Assembly: GCF_041146795.1 (NCBI RefSeq)
Contig: NC_135187.1
Coordinates: 20,616,556-20,680,555 of the forward strand
DNA length: 64,000 nucleotides
Direction: 5' to 3'
Source of the DNA: Maylandia zebra
Lineage: Eukaryota; Chordata; Actinopteri; Cichliformes; Cichlidae
Program-made: the position numbers and the translations under genes
Notes under the pieces: model-generated
The model's input: the letters and a program-made list of their open reading frames with translations, nothing else
The model's database searches: none
Told to the model about the DNA's origin: nothing
In this document: in pieces, positions 12,401 to 24,095 of the stretch
Layout: each line of letters begins with the position of its first letter
Position numbering within the stretch: position 1 is the first letter of the stretch

Positions 12401-12708
12401 CGGTCAACGACGGTCCAGGCGTGGGATTTGTCTTGTGGAAATGTGCACATTATTTTTTTCCTTTCTATTGGTAGGTGGCACAGTGCACTTGTGGCAAGTA
12501 AGCAAGCTAGAAGACTGGCAAACTTGCTGGGTATCCAGTTACGGAAGCAACACATTAACAAGAGAATTCTGAGTAAAACCAAAGTTACTTTCCCTAGTAA
12601 CTAGTTACTCTGAAAGTAATGAGTAACTTGAAGTAACTGAGTTACTTTTGATAGAAGTAACTAGTAATGTAACTAAGTTACTAATTTAAAGTAACTTACC
12701 CAACACTG
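9486..12708. mobile_element. Middle hAT-like element
   Basis: Starts CAGTGTTGGGACTAACGCG (interrupted after 12 bases) and ends AAGTAACTTACCCAACACTG. The target duplication is a perfect 8 bp, TCAGCTAC, at 9478-9485 and 12709-12716. The ends are rich in GTAACGCGTTAC-type repeats. Internal sequence around 11500-11720 and 11950-12080 is shared with the 1.4-kb family inserted within it. No transposase is recognised; open frames at 11712 and 12137 have no known counterpart. Confidence 0.85.
9498..10871 (-). mobile_element. Inner 1.4-kb hAT-like element, copy 1
   Basis: Ends TAGAGATGGCACGATACC and GGATCGGTCCATCTCTA are inverted repeats matching the hAT pattern TAGAG. The target duplication is a perfect GTTGGGAC (9490-9497 and 10872-10879), which is part of the middle element's own terminus. 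Subterminal CCGATACCGATA repeats occur at both ends. Two further copies in the opposite orientation lie at 36619 and 50554. Non-autonomous. Confidence 0.9.
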
Positions 12709-13476
12709 TCAGCTACGAGCGCGACACAGAACCCGACTATTAGCCAGAGGTCCCTTTACTACGGTTCAGTGCCGCAGACATGTTTTATATACGTGCAGAA
12801 TAGTTTTTTTTACAAGATCGCTGCAAAAAGTGCAGCCTTACCTAATGTCCACCCTACTGTTACTCATTTTATATTAAGATTTAAAAATCTAGTTGGTGTT
12901 GGTATGGCGAGTAGCCTTTAGTAATAGTAATAAATCACACAGCAATAGTACATTCATGTAGTTGTAAAAAGCATCCAAAGTATTCAGAATATGTTACTCT
13001 CGTTGAGTAACGTGACAAAATACGTTACAAACTACATTTTGGGGCATGTATTCTGTAATCTGTAGTGGAATACATTTTAAAAGTAACCCAACACTGCTCA
13101 CAACTAACGTTAATATATTTTTAAATGACCTACAGCAGACCAGACGAAGTTTGCATGAACATGCTTTTCAGCATCACCTTTATTAACTGCTTTTCTTCCA
13201 CACGTGGCTGCAGCTCTGCAGCTGCCAGCCACTCACATCATCATCAACAACAACAGCAGACAGAGCACAGATTTTAAGCCGGCGAAGTGTGATTGCAGAT
13301 GCCGTGCAGGTGCTTCCATCATCCCTGCAGCGCCACCACAGACCACACCCTGCCACAATATTGAAGCAGGAGTAAAAAACACCCAACATCTATACTGAAC
13401 TTTTTTTGTTTAATTGTTTTGCTGAAAAAGCCTTTTTAAAATAAAATACAATCAAATAAATTACCAAAGAAACCAG

Positions 13477-14114
13477 CTCCTGGTACAGCTACAGCGACCG
13501 CTGCTATATGCACAATGCCATAGCTATGACCTGGGCTGATGCAGAGCCACACCGTGTGTCAGAGGGAACCAACCTTGTGTCAACCCACAGTCTTGGAGAG
13601 GCATAATTTTATCAAAACCTTGAGTAAGACCTGAAAGTGGTTAAAATGTCTTCACCAGGATCGGACTCAGTGACATCATCATCATCATCATTGTTTATTT
13701 ATATAGCACTTTAGAAACACACAAGGCTGACCAAAGTGCTGAACAATAGAAACATAATAGATACCATAAGAATAATAAATACGATAAAATAATAAACATA
13801 GCGAAAACAATAAAATACAAGTCAGTCAACCACTGAGTCAAAAGCCAGTGAATAAAAATGCGTTTTCAATCTGGATTTAAAAACCAGAACTGATGTCGAT
13901 TGCCTAATGTGAAGAGGAAGATTATTCCAAAGCTTAGGACATTCACAAAGAAGGCAGATGGATGTGGTCTGATGTGGGTCTCAAATCAGCTCTGAATTTT
14001 GGGGTTAAGGAGAGCCAAACAACGCTGAAGGAAAGGAGAACTGTGCACGTGGAATGAGCTTGAGTGTTCAAAAACAATTTCCTTTTTATGTGCAACTCGC
14101 ACTGTTTGTCGTTA
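13477..14114 (+). pseudogene. C-type lectin pseudogene P2
   Basis: A lectin-domain relic from TCCTGGTACAGCTACAGCG to a TAG at 14112. It reads WYSYSDRCYMHNA, MTWADAE, then degenerates. A cysteine codon after WADAE is now CGT, stops follow, and a 261-bp retroelement (13677-13937) sits in the WIGLSDIHKEG region. No leader exon or promoter is visible. The copy and at least 500 bases of 3' flank (to about 14900, then 15100) match P1 and its flank to about 4620, so the two loci arose by duplication of more than 1 kb. Confidence 0.8.
13677..13937 (-). mobile_element. L2-like retroelement 3' end in pseudogene P2
   Basis: A 261-bp insert between direct repeats GACAT (13672-13676 and 13938-13942). On the minus strand it ends in GCACTTTGGTCAGCCTTGTG, then a GATGATGAT tail, as L2-clade LINE tails and LINE-tailed SINEs do. 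It splits pseudogene P2; P1 at 3760 shows the uninterrupted sequence. Confidence 0.75.
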
Positions 14115-15109
14115 GGAATTTAGAAGAAAAGATGTCTGATATAACTTACTAACTATGAACTATATACTATATATAAACTGGTTAAAGCACATTAAGACTG
14201 CACAGTAAAGATTCATGTTGTTATGATATCATGATCCATGATCAGATGTCATTTTTGTTTACATGTGTGGCTCCTTCCTCTAAGGAGAGAGCTGCAGGTG
14301 TGTGCAGCTCTCTCCTCTCTGCTCCAGCTGAAAGCCACCTCGGCCCTCGCGCTGCCTCCTCTCAAAGTTCTTATTATTAGGAATGTAAGAAATTTCAATT
14401 TTTATAGGTAACTGGAAAAATACCTTTGACTTTCCTCTGTGAAGCACAGAAAAAATTTAGATTCGATAGACTTGGAGGAAAGGTCATTTGAAGATTGAAG
14501 TGCTAATATTTAACACCCACGAATACTGAGTCTGTTTGATGATATTGTTGTCGTGTCTTGACTTGCAACACCCTTTTGAATATCAGATGCACGATTTACA
14601 TTGCGTAATATGTTAGATATTGTTCAATATTGTAAATCTTCCTTGACCCATTAAGACATTTCATTCTGATGTCATCTAACTCCTGGGCTTATGTTGTGTT
14701 GATTTTATATCAGGTGAAGCACTTTGTGATTTGTATCTTGAAAAACAATAAATAAATTTATTTTACTTGCATATTTGCTTAACATTGCTGTGCTGAGGAC
14801 TGAGAACAGTGCCTTTATGGTGAAATGCTGTCCGCTATTTCCACAACTTAAAGCTGCATAGTTTAGTCTTTGATTCCAAGCCTCCCCCACCCCATCAAAT
14901 AGTAAACTGCACTTTGTTCACTGCTGTGATGCAATACAACATATTTACGCAGTAAAACAAACACAGCTTTCTGGAACATGTTGAAATTTAACAAATGTCA
15001 AAAGAACAAGGAAAAGTCCTATTGTTAGTTATGTGAGATTTTTGTGGAAATATTGGTGTATGGGTGAGTTCAAAGGGGTTTTGTTGTTTTCTCAACAGCC
15101 CCCAGAATG

Positions 15110-15237
15110 GATATATCTGTATGCTGAACAGTTAGTTTGCTAACTGGTGACTTGTCTGTAGCAGCATTTTAGCTTGTATTTAAATCAATAATTAGCTAAA
15201 TGTTAAACAGTAAATTAAAATTTCTACATCAAAAGCG
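15110..15237 (+). repeat. Direct repeat with 21540-21667
   Basis: ATATCTGTATGCTGAACAGT through CATCAAAAGCGTATAGTC recurs at 21540-21667 with few differences. The two copies bracket the LINE-bearing block, suggesting duplication of the flanking unit. Confidence 0.7.
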
Positions 15238-15557
15238 TATAGTCTAGGATATTTAAAGCTTTCTTTTAATCTGAATGTTCATTTATGTTCAATTAAAGTA
15301 AAGAATACACTGTAAAAAACAATCGATAGATCTAACCAGTAAATTTGTAACAATTTGCATTGATTTTGTTTAGGCAAATTTTATTACATAGTTTTAGTAA
15401 ATAGTCCCTTATATTAAAGGCTATAAAATACTAAAATAAATAAGGTGAAGTCTACCCAATACTTCTCAGTACATTACATAACTAATTACTGATAGAAACT
15501 GAATCATTCTAACTTCCAAGATTCCAAGATGGCGGCGCGTGAACAACGTGAGGCTCA

Positions 15558-18430
15558 GTGTCTCTCCAGAATCTGCTATTTAGCGTTTTTTTTTATCTAC
15601 TTTTAACCGGATTATTCGTCCAGAATTGCTGTGCGTTGCTGACCTACAGCAGACAAGACCTTCTGGACATCTGGACTCACAACTCCAACAGTTTTATCGC
15701 CGATCTCCGACTCATCCCAGAGATCTCCAGAACACCGGAGGCTGCCCACTCTCCCCGGCCGGGCGGAAGTGCACGCAGACGGTGCCGAGATCGTAAACAA
15801 AGGCGAGGTAGGCGCGGAGGGCTACGGGCTAAGCTAAAGCTAACACCACACCGGCTGCCTTTACCCAGTATTTTTCTCGCCAATGTCCGTTCTCTGGCAA
15901 ACAAAATGGATGAGATACGGCTCTCCATCACTAACAACAGACGGATTATGGACTCAAATGTCATGTTTTTCACCGAAACATGGTTGAACAACAGCTGCCC
16001 GGACAATGCTATCGAGTTAGCAGGACGCCACACACACCGAGCCGACAGGCTAGCAGATGACTCCGGCAAGACCAGAGGTGGAGGTTTGTGCATTTATATG
16101 AACAATGCTTGGTGCATGAACTCCACTACTACTGAGAGTCACTGCTCACCTAATGCGGAGTTTTTAATGGTCAAATGCAGACCTTATTATCTCCCCAGAG
16201 AACTCACTTCGATCATACTCACTGCCGTGTATATACCCCCCGACGTTAATGCTCGGTTGGCCATGAAAGAACTTTCTGCAGCCATTAACAAACACCAGAA
16301 TAAACACCCCGAGGCTGCTTTTATTGTTGCTGGCGACTTCAACCACACCAACTTAAAGACAGTCCTCCCCAGATTCCACCAACATGTCTCCTGCCACACC
16401 AGAGGAGACAAGACTTTAGACCATGTGTATTCCAACCTGGCTGGAGCCTACAAAGCCACACCCCTCCCCCACATTGGACAATCGGACCATCTCTCCCTGT
16501 TCCTCACACCTAGGTATTCACCACTCATCCAACGTGTGAAACCTGCTGTGAGGACAATTAAAGTGTGGCCAGAGGGGACAGACGCAGTGCTCCAGGACAG
16601 ATTTAAAAACACAGACTGGAATATGTTCACCCACACAGACCTGGACCAGTACGCCTCATCTGTACTGGATTACATCTCCGAAACCACAGACAGTGTCACC
16701 ACCCAGAAACGGATCACCATGTACCCCAACCAGAAGCCTTGGATGAACCGGGATGTTCGTCTCCTCCTGAAGGCCCGCAACACCGCCTTTAGGTCAGGAG
16801 ATGCACACGCCTACAGTACAGCCAGGGCTAATCTAAAGAAGGGCATCAAAAAAGCCAAACACCATTACAAAAAGAAGGTAGAAGAACACTTCTCCAACTC
16901 CAACCCCCGACGCATGTGGCAAGGACTCCAGACCATTACAGACTACAGGACCACCAAACCCTCCCCCACATCCTCTGATGTCTCCTTCCTCAACGAGCTC
17001 AACAACTTTTATGCTCGTTTTGAGCGAGGGAACCCCACAACCACAACCAAAGCAGACGTGACGCCAGACCACCAACCTCTGCCTCTCTCCCCCACCGATG
17101 TAGGAGCGGTGCTGAGCAGGATCAATGTCCACAAGGCTGCAGGCCCTGATGGCTTGCAGGAGTGCTCACAGACATATTCAATCTGTCCTTGGCCCACGCT
17201 GTGGTACCGGCCTGCTTCAAATCCACCTCCATCGTCCCGATACCCAAAAACTCCAACCCATCTTGCCTCAGTAATTACCGCCCAGTAGCACTCACCCCCA
17301 TCATCACTAAGTGCTTAGAGCAGCTGGTCCTAGCACACTTCAAATCCTGTCTCCCCCCCACCCTGGACCCCCACCAATTCGCATACCGCCAGAACAGGAG
17401 CACAGAGGATGCAGTCTCCATCGCACTGCACTCTGTCCTCTCACACCTGGACAACAACAACACCTACGCCGGAATGCTGTTTATAGACTTCAGTTCAGCA
17501 TTCAATACAATCCACCCCTCACAACTCATCAGGAAACTGACAGACCTGGGCATCAGTTCCCTCATCTGCAAATGGTTACTGGACTTCCTGACCAACCGCC
17601 CCCAACATGTCCGGCTGGATAACCGCTGCTCATCTACAATCACGATGAACACTGGTGTACCACAAGGCTGTGTGATGAGCCCTTTCCTCTACTCCCTCTT
17701 CACCCACGACTGCAGACCTGCTGATGGTTCCAACACCATCATTAAGTTTGCAGATGACACCACGGTGATTGGCCTCATCAGTGACAACGATGAGGCCGCC
17801 TACAGGGAGGAGGTGGATCGTCTGGCTGAGTGGTGCGACAGAAACAACCTGCTGCTTAACACCGAGAAGACCAAGGAGCTCATCGTGGACTACAGGAGGA
17901 ATGCTGACCCACATCCACCCATCCACATTAAGGGGATGGCTGTGGAGCGTGTGAGCAGCTTCAAGTTCCTGGGAATCCACATCTCCGAGGATCTCACCTG
18001 GACGACCAACTGCTCCAAGCTGGTCAAGAAGGCTCACCAGCGCCTCTTCTTCTTGAGGACTCTGAGGAAGAACCACCTGTCCTCAGACATCCTGGTGAAC
18101 TTCTATCGTTGCACCATCGAGAGCATCCTGACCAACTGTATAACAGTCTGGTACGGGAACTGCTCTGCCTCGGACCGGAAGGCGTTGCAGAGGGTCGTGA
18201 AAACTGCCCAGCGCATCGCCGGAGCACCACTTCCTGCCATAAAAGACATCTACAGGAAGCGGTGTCTGAAAAGGGCTGGGAAAATCATCAAAGACCCCAG
18301 TCACCCATCACATGGACTCTTCACCCTCCTGCCCTCTGGGAGGCGCCACAGGAGCCTCCGGACTAAGACCACCAGGTACCGGAACAGCTGCTTCCCCACA
18401 GCTGTCAGACTCCTGAACTCTGCCTCCTGA
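15558..18430 (+). pseudogene. LINE endonuclease/reverse transcriptase, frameshifted
   Basis: The retrotransposition protein in two overlapping frames. Frame one (to about 17161) carries the apurinic-type endonuclease: LANVRSLANKMDE, TETWLN, GDFNH, and the terminal SDH in GQSDHLSLFL. It then carries the start of the polymerase (HKAAGPDGL). Frame two (17162-18430) continues with YRPVALTPI, the palm motif [16 protein letters not shown], and catalytic FADD in [12 protein letters not shown], ending in [14 protein letters not shown]. At about 17156 a short deletion, probably 10-20 codons and not a multiple of three, removes the link between GPDGL and LTDIFNLS. All catalytic motifs look intact apart from this break. 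No separate ORF1 is seen. Confidence 0.85.
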
Positions 18431-18854
18431 CATCTGACCCACGTTAACACATGGACTGAACATACACACACCCACAATGGACAACTGTACCCTCAAACAC
18501 ACAATAATAACATGGACTGAACCACCACTCACAACCACTAGCACTTTATATAGCCTCTGTAGAAACTATCTACACCCTCACTTATCTTAACTGCACTACT
18601 GTATAGCTCTGTGTAAATAATCATTCTGTACATTTGATAATCTTTAATCCTACAACTGTTTACAACTTGCATAGTTCCCATTTCTGTATAGCTGTATATC
18701 TCAGATTCTGTAAAGTTATTTATTTCATATTCTGTATAGTTTTTCATATTTATATCCTGTTCATAGCCTGTACACAGCTTGTACTCACTACAGCCTGTAC
18801 ATACTTATAGTTATAGAATATTCACAACATACTTCATACCATGTACATTATAAC

Positions 18855-20322
18855 TAGGGCTGAACGATATATCGCATTTGCGATAATATCGCGACATGAT
18901 CAAGTGCAATTTTCTAACCGCAAAGGCTGCGATTATACTGCGATTATATTATACAATTCATGGGCTGCATCCTCCTGAGGCCGCATTTGTAGACCGATTA
19001 CGTCACAGCGACGCGCCGAAGGCTGTCCAAATTACTACCATATCCCAGAATTCATAGCGCGGCCCAGCCAAACTCCAGTTTCCAGCAATGGCGGCCGCTA
19101 CTAAGTTTTAAAATTACTCATACTAATCTTTCTGGGTCACAAAATAAACTTTTAACATATTTTCAGGCGAGAAAGTAGTTGTGTAAACATCAAATATCTG
19201 CTCGGTTTATCAAGATATCCCATATTTGCAAAAGTGCTTCGACGTTTTCAGAGGCGTCTGCTACCCACCAGCTCGACAGCTAGCCGGGAGCTCGAGGGTT
19301 ACTGATGCGGCCGAGAACGGCACAACTCCCGGCACATCATTTTCAGATCACCGCGGAGTTTCGCTGCTCGGGTTAAACGTAATATATAAGTCACTTAGAC
19401 AACCTAAAAATGTTATTGTTGGGCTTTTTTCAGTGTTTTGTTTGTTCGTGAGTAAATCGGTTTGGCTGAGATTAAAGTTATTAGATTAGATAAAATAAAA
19501 CTTTATTAATCCCCCGGGTGGGTTCCTCCTTGGTTTTCACACAGCTGACTAAACGTCAAACAGAAAACTTATTAAACAGAAGTATGAGACAGTCGAGAAT
19601 TTACGCCAGTGTCTGGTTATATTTTAGATAGCAAGAAGCAGACGGCCGAGTTTATTAAACTCCACCAAGACAGCGGTGACGCTAATCAGAAGGCTAGACC
19701 GTCCAATTTCACGCCTTTAAACTTTAAAGGCATGTTTGTGTGTGTGTTTATACAATTGCTATTATGTTTGCACTTTATGTGTAATGTTACTGACTGCAGA
19801 GATCAGTAAGATGTGTGTATTTTTTATTTATTAGTTTTATTTATTTAATATTATTTTTTAATTGAATGACTGTCTAGTAGTTCACAGATGTCGAAAAACT
19901 GAGTGTGGTAAAGCCACTGATTTTTTTTATGTATATTTCTGCAATCTGCACATTGTACTGACTTTCATTTTAATGTTTACACCAGGGTTCCTTGTCAGCA
20001 CTTTATGCTCAGATGTTTGTAAGCTAAAAATAAACTATTGTGTATGTTCAAATATACTGTTGTGATTGAAGAAGTTAAATAAAAATGTCAGTCATCAATT
20101 CATGCATCACCTCATGTCATCATAACAGAGGTCTGTCTTCCAGGAAAGAACAGTTTAAAATTAATGTAATATAGTATTGGCCATACTATATGATGTATTG
20201 CTTGTCTTTGTTTAATAATACAGAAGACAAATACCTTAAAAAATAATCGCATATCGCATCGCAATCGCAATATTGGGGCAAAAAATCGCAATTAGATTAT
20301 TTTCCATAATCGTTCAGCCCTA
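18855..20322. mobile_element. 1.47-kb hAT-like element in LINE 3' UTR
   Basis: Ends TAGGGCTGAACGATATATCG and CATAATCGTTCAGCCCTA are inverted repeats. The target duplication is a perfect ATTATAAC at 18847-18854 and 20323-20330. Subterminal GCGATA/TATCGC repeats are present at both ends. Internal sequence about 18960-19110 belongs to a dispersed motif also at 23926 and 30066. No transposase is recognised. Confidence 0.9.
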
Positions 20323-20885
20323 ATTATAACATACCATAATAGACCCATTTCTGTAATATACTCACATATCTATATTATTGCTAATATATATTGTAATATA
20401 TCTATATCACTAAAGCACTTCTGGATGGATGCAAACTGCATTTCGTTGCCCTGTACCTGTGCATGTGCAATGACAATAAAGTTGAATTCTATTCTATTCT
20501 ATTATGTTTGTGAGTAGATAATTGTTAATCTACTTAATAATACTGACTGATTTAATTCGTTAACCCTCACTTATTCAGGGAAGTTTAGTTTTATCCCAGA
20601 ACATAGTTTCAGAAACAAGAGGTGATGATTATGTCAATACTTTTAATCAATAATCCATGAGAAGCAAAACTACTTAGTTTTTCTAAGTTAAGAAAACTCA
20701 AATAAATTGAGTTTATCAGCGTTTTTGCATAAAAAGTACTGGTAACTTATTTAAATCTAGTTCTAATAACAAATTGATAAAAAATTGCCTATCAGCCTAT
20801 TTAACATTTTTAATTAAACACAATATTAGATTTTACAGTGCACTAGAGTAAAAAGTACTCATAGCCATCTCATAGACATTTATTT

Positions 20886-20938
20886 ATTATTATATTATAT
20901 TATATTATATTATATTATATTATATTATATTATATTAT
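20886..20938. repeat. (TATAT)n simple repeat
   Basis: About ten tandem copies of the pentamer ATTAT. Confidence 0.9.
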
Positions 20939-21045
20939 TTAGACTCTTTTCTTCAGTTACAAAGTTGTTGCTTCGCTTCATTGTCATCAGCTGGAGACTC
21001 GAGAGGAACACCCAGAGACGGGCCGAATAAAAAGAGGAGCAAGAT

Positions 21046-21217
21046 CATGTTGAAGTTTTTTGAAGCCAGACTGACCAACATGGGCACCACATGGATTTAC
21101 TACAAGAAAGACCACGACTCATTGCCCCGCACATGGATCCTGGAATGCCTAGAACTATACAAGATCAACAGGACCCTAAGAGCCTTCATCAGGAATCTGA
21201 TATTCAGTTTCAAGTAA
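21046..21217 (+). mobile_element. LINE reverse-transcriptase fragment
   Basis: About 55 codons including TTWIYYKKDHDSLPRTWILE and CLELYKINRTLRAFI. These resemble the palm region of a non-LTR reverse transcriptase often seen as fragments in fish genomes (YKK.YDS.PHTWI pattern, where the aspartate is catalytic). It ends at a stop with no downstream continuation. Confidence 0.55.
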
Positions 21218-21219
21218 AT

Positions 21220-22110
21220 AATAAATATAGCAATTTCCTTATGTGTTAACAGTATTTGAAAATTAGTCTACAAGCCTTAACACACACACAACTGTAACAA
21301 TGGCTACTGAAAGTATAGCTGCTGAAACTGGCTTGTGTTGATTTTCTCCATTACAGAATTGGAGTTTAGGTTGATCCTCATCACGTCAACTGGCTAAAAA
21401 ACATGGCTACATCTTAATTGTGCGTATGTGTGTTTTAATGTCTGTGTCATGCACGAGTTGATATTTAAAATCACAACTGATATGTACACAGCCTTGTCTC
21501 GTCTTGGTGAACCAGCTAATGTTAGCCGTCTTTAGTTAAATATATCTGTATGCCGAACAGTCAGTTTGCTAACTGGTGACTTGTCTGTAGCAGCATTTTA
21601 GCTTGGATTGAAATCAATAATTAGCTAAATGTTAAACAGTAAATTAAAATTACATCAAAAGCATGTAGTCTCTGAGGAGACCCTGAGGAGTAATTACAAT
21701 TTATATCCTGTTAATCTGATCATCCTGTGCTCTAAACACATTCTTACTTCAAACTGGGAAGTATAAATGACAACAAAGAGTAAGTGTGTTTTTAGAAGTG
21801 AGTGATTTCATGCACAGATGATAACTGTGTGCTCCTTTTTATTTTTATGTGCAGCTCTTTATCATAACTCTACAGCAGATCTAACAGAACTCAGCTGGAA
21901 CATCTGAAAAAGTGCATTTTAATGCAAACGTTAGAAACATGTGCACTTGGAGTGTTTAGACTTCAAACATCAACATTAATACAAATCCATTATTTATAAA
22001 AAGGCTTCAGCATGTAACAAAAACACAACTGCTCTGCTTTGAACAGAGTGAGCAGAGACATGTGCTTCGCTGGTGTTTCCATCTTGTACACGTAACACCT
22101 ATAATTATAC
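21220..22110. other. Intergenic DNA, no gene seen
   Basis: Holds the second copy of the 15110 direct repeat (21540-21667). Otherwise AT-rich with nothing supported. Confidence 0.4.
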
Positions 22111-23615
22111 ACAGCAAATTCAAAAGTGTTACATTTTTTGGTGTTAATAGTCTCCTTGCAAAAGTAGAGTTAATTTTACTCTAAGCAGAGTCACATTCTT
22201 TTAATGTAACTCTGAGGTGTAAAATGATAGTAGTTAAAATCGAGTGTTAAAAATGAGTGTTTCTCTGTCAAATCTGGAGGTGTTACAATGGAAACATTAA
22301 CTCTTGACCTCTTAACTCTGAACTCCTAGAGGGGCTATGACACCAACAGAGTAAATTCACAGACTCCGCCCCCAGCACCTCCAATCGAAGCTGAAGTGAA
22401 GCCGTTTCAGAACATTTTGCTCTACATATTTGAGTTGTTTGCCATGCTTGGTAAGTCATTTTTTCAAAGATTGTTTCAATTATTATTATGAGCTTTTACT
22501 TCTGTGGCTCTTTGGAGTTGAGACAAAGCTGTGTGAAAGGCATTAGCCATGTTGCTCGGTGATAGCATAATATTCTGTTTTAGCTAGCTGAAAGGTATTG
22601 TTTGCGGGCAAATACCACAGCCTTGAAAAAAAGCTTGCATGTGAATTTTCAGTCAAACTTTTGGTCAAATACACCTAAAACAATGTCTAGAATGTGAAAT
22701 GTTGGTATAATGGTGCTACTTGAAGCCTGAAAACGATCGCCCATAAAAAAAAAAAACAAAAAAAAAAACGAGCAAACAGCAGTAGCAGACGTCCTGACTG
22801 GATTCTACGTTAGCATAGATCCCTCCAGAGTTTTGTGCACACGGTTTAGGTAAAAATGAAAAAGGTTGCGGTTTTACATTTAGTTCAGTATTACCTGTTG
22901 CCTGTGTCTTTGTCTTTTGGGAAAATACTTTACACAAGTAATGGCTCAAAGAGGATTCCTTTTTACTGTGCTGCAATTGTTTACTGGATTATTTGTGCCA
23001 TTAATTAGTGTCAACTAATTTTTATTCGATCTCCGCACAGGATATGCTTGTGAAGATGGAATATGGGGGAGAGCAGAAGTGCGTTGAAGTTCCACAAAGG
23101 GATGAATGAAGGACATGCATATTGTATTGAAGAAATAAGTGATGAGAATGCTGTTATTTGCATTTACCATGTCAGACCTTTTGATAAACAAAATTCTAAT
23201 GAAAGTGAGAACATGTACACTGTTACATCTTTCAGAAAATGTTTTGAAATTGTGGTGCACAGTTCAGAATAAATGTTTTTCAAAAACCATTGCATCTTTT
23301 TAGTAAATGTTTATTTCCAAAAGAAATTTCTAGAAGTTCAGAACAGTAAAATTCCCGCTTTTTAGAATGAATTAGAAGATAACTCTTACGTAGTTAAACT
23401 AAAATACTCTTTGAGAGTTAATATATAAACTCTTAACACCAAGTGTTAAATTATCAACTCCAGACAGATTTGGTGTTTAACACTAAATCAGAGTTAACGT
23501 ACCAACTCTCCAAAAAGAGTTAAATTAACACTCTCTGGTGTGGACCCATATAGACACTTTAATAGTGTTGAAATCAAATCCGACAGTGTTAATTTGGACA
23601 TGCTGGATTTGCTGT
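22111..23615. mobile_element. 1.5-kb terminal-inverted-repeat element
   Basis: Ends ACAGCAAATTCAAAAGTGTT and GCTGGATTTGCTGT form imperfect inverted repeats. Both sides are filled with GTGTTAA/TTAACAC repeats. The phrase GGTGTGGACCCATATAGACA near the right end also occurs in the smaller element at 25775-26110, so the two are related. The superfamily is not identified. It contains a splice-like donor and acceptor and an open frame (see 23063). Confidence 0.7.
23063..23272 (+). CDS. Unidentified 69-aa ORF inside TIR element
   Basis: An open frame starting MGESRSALKFHKGMNEGHAY and ending CFEIVVHSSE. The stop merges into AATAAA (23269 onward), which could serve as poly(A) signal. Upstream there is a near-consensus donor (ATGCTTG|GTAAGTC, about 22443-22456) and an acceptor (CTCCGCACAG at 23031-23040). 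Splicing these would join the small 5' ATG in a frame that stops early, so this ORF would have to use its own ATG. I recognise no domain. It may be chance or a captured cellular exon. Confidence 0.3.
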   Translation: MGESRSALKFHKGMNEGHAYCIEEISDENAVICIYHVRPFDKQNSNESENMYTVTSFRKCFEIVVHSSE

Positions 23616-23925
23616 GTACCTTCAGTTACACTCAATACATCTTTTTCCTATGACTGTCTCACTCAGGTGAAAATTAAAGTAAACAAATTGTGAAAACGTG
23701 AGATAGAAAATAACATGGAATCAAATCTGCTCTGGTTTGAGTGAATTATGTACTTTAAATGCATTTATTGTGTGTGTAATACAGCTCCTACTTTACATGT
23801 AAAACACAAAAGGGAAATTCAGTAATTGGCCTCCAATTAGTTATTAATTATTATTACATTAGTTATTAATTTAATTGATAACATTTTGGAAAGAGTAATA
23901 AGAGTAATATAATATTACAACTAAG

Positions 23926-24095
23926 TAGCAGCCGCCATTGTTCGAAACTGGAATTGGCTGGGCTGCGCTCTGAATTCTGGGATATGGTGGGCCATGAAGG
24001 ACACACCTGACCTATCCTTCAAATTTGAGGAAATAAAGGCCGCATTTATTGGCCGCATTTGGAGCAGCCTTTAAATTGGGACAACCGTGACAGAA
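23926..24095 (-). repeat. Dispersed repeat, inverted copy of 30066-30310
   Basis: GAATTGGCTGGGCTGCG, CTGAATTCTGGGATA and CCTGACCTATCCTTCAAAT are shared in reverse with 30066-30310 and partly with 18960-19110 inside a hAT element. It marks the outer edge of the big inverted repeat. Confidence 0.7.

Larger units (their letters stand above)
8771..13096. mobile_element. Outer hAT-like element (host of two others)
   Basis: Starts CAGTGTTGGGGACTAACGG and ends AAAGTAACCCAACACTG, so the termini are inverted repeats of hAT type. Flanks are CTCACAGC (8763-8770) and CTCACAAC (13097-13104), an 8-bp target duplication with one mismatch. The paralogous DNA after gene C (about 29690) reads CTCACAGCTAATG without the element, a natural empty site. 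No transposase is visible. Own sequence is 8771-9485 and 12709-13096; the rest is nested insertion. Confidence 0.85.
15516..20504 (+). mobile_element. L2/Rex1-like LINE with nested hAT
   Basis: The 5' end CCAAGATTCCAAGATGGCGG and 3' end GACAATAAAGTTGAATTC followed by a TATTC repeat tail are typical of fish L2/CR1-group LINEs. The DNA on either side (to 15515 and from 20505) is continuous in an inverted paralogous copy at 30690-31110, which reads CTAACTTGTGTTTGTGAG across the empty site. The 3' untranslated part is interrupted by a hAT-like element at 18855-20322. Element length without the insert is about 3.5 kb. Confidence 0.8.

Noticed and set aside
12137-12604. 155-codon frame in the middle hAT
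   Set aside because: No DDE, BED or dimerisation motif of hAT transposases seen.
15307-20837. CACTGTAAAA...TTTTACAGTG as ends of a transposon hosting the LINE
   Set aside because: The paralogous copy matches beyond the left end as well, so the boundary is not supported; no target duplication found.
20886-20938. CRISPR-like or satellite array
   Set aside because: A plain pentanucleotide simple repeat; no spacers, and the context is vertebrate.
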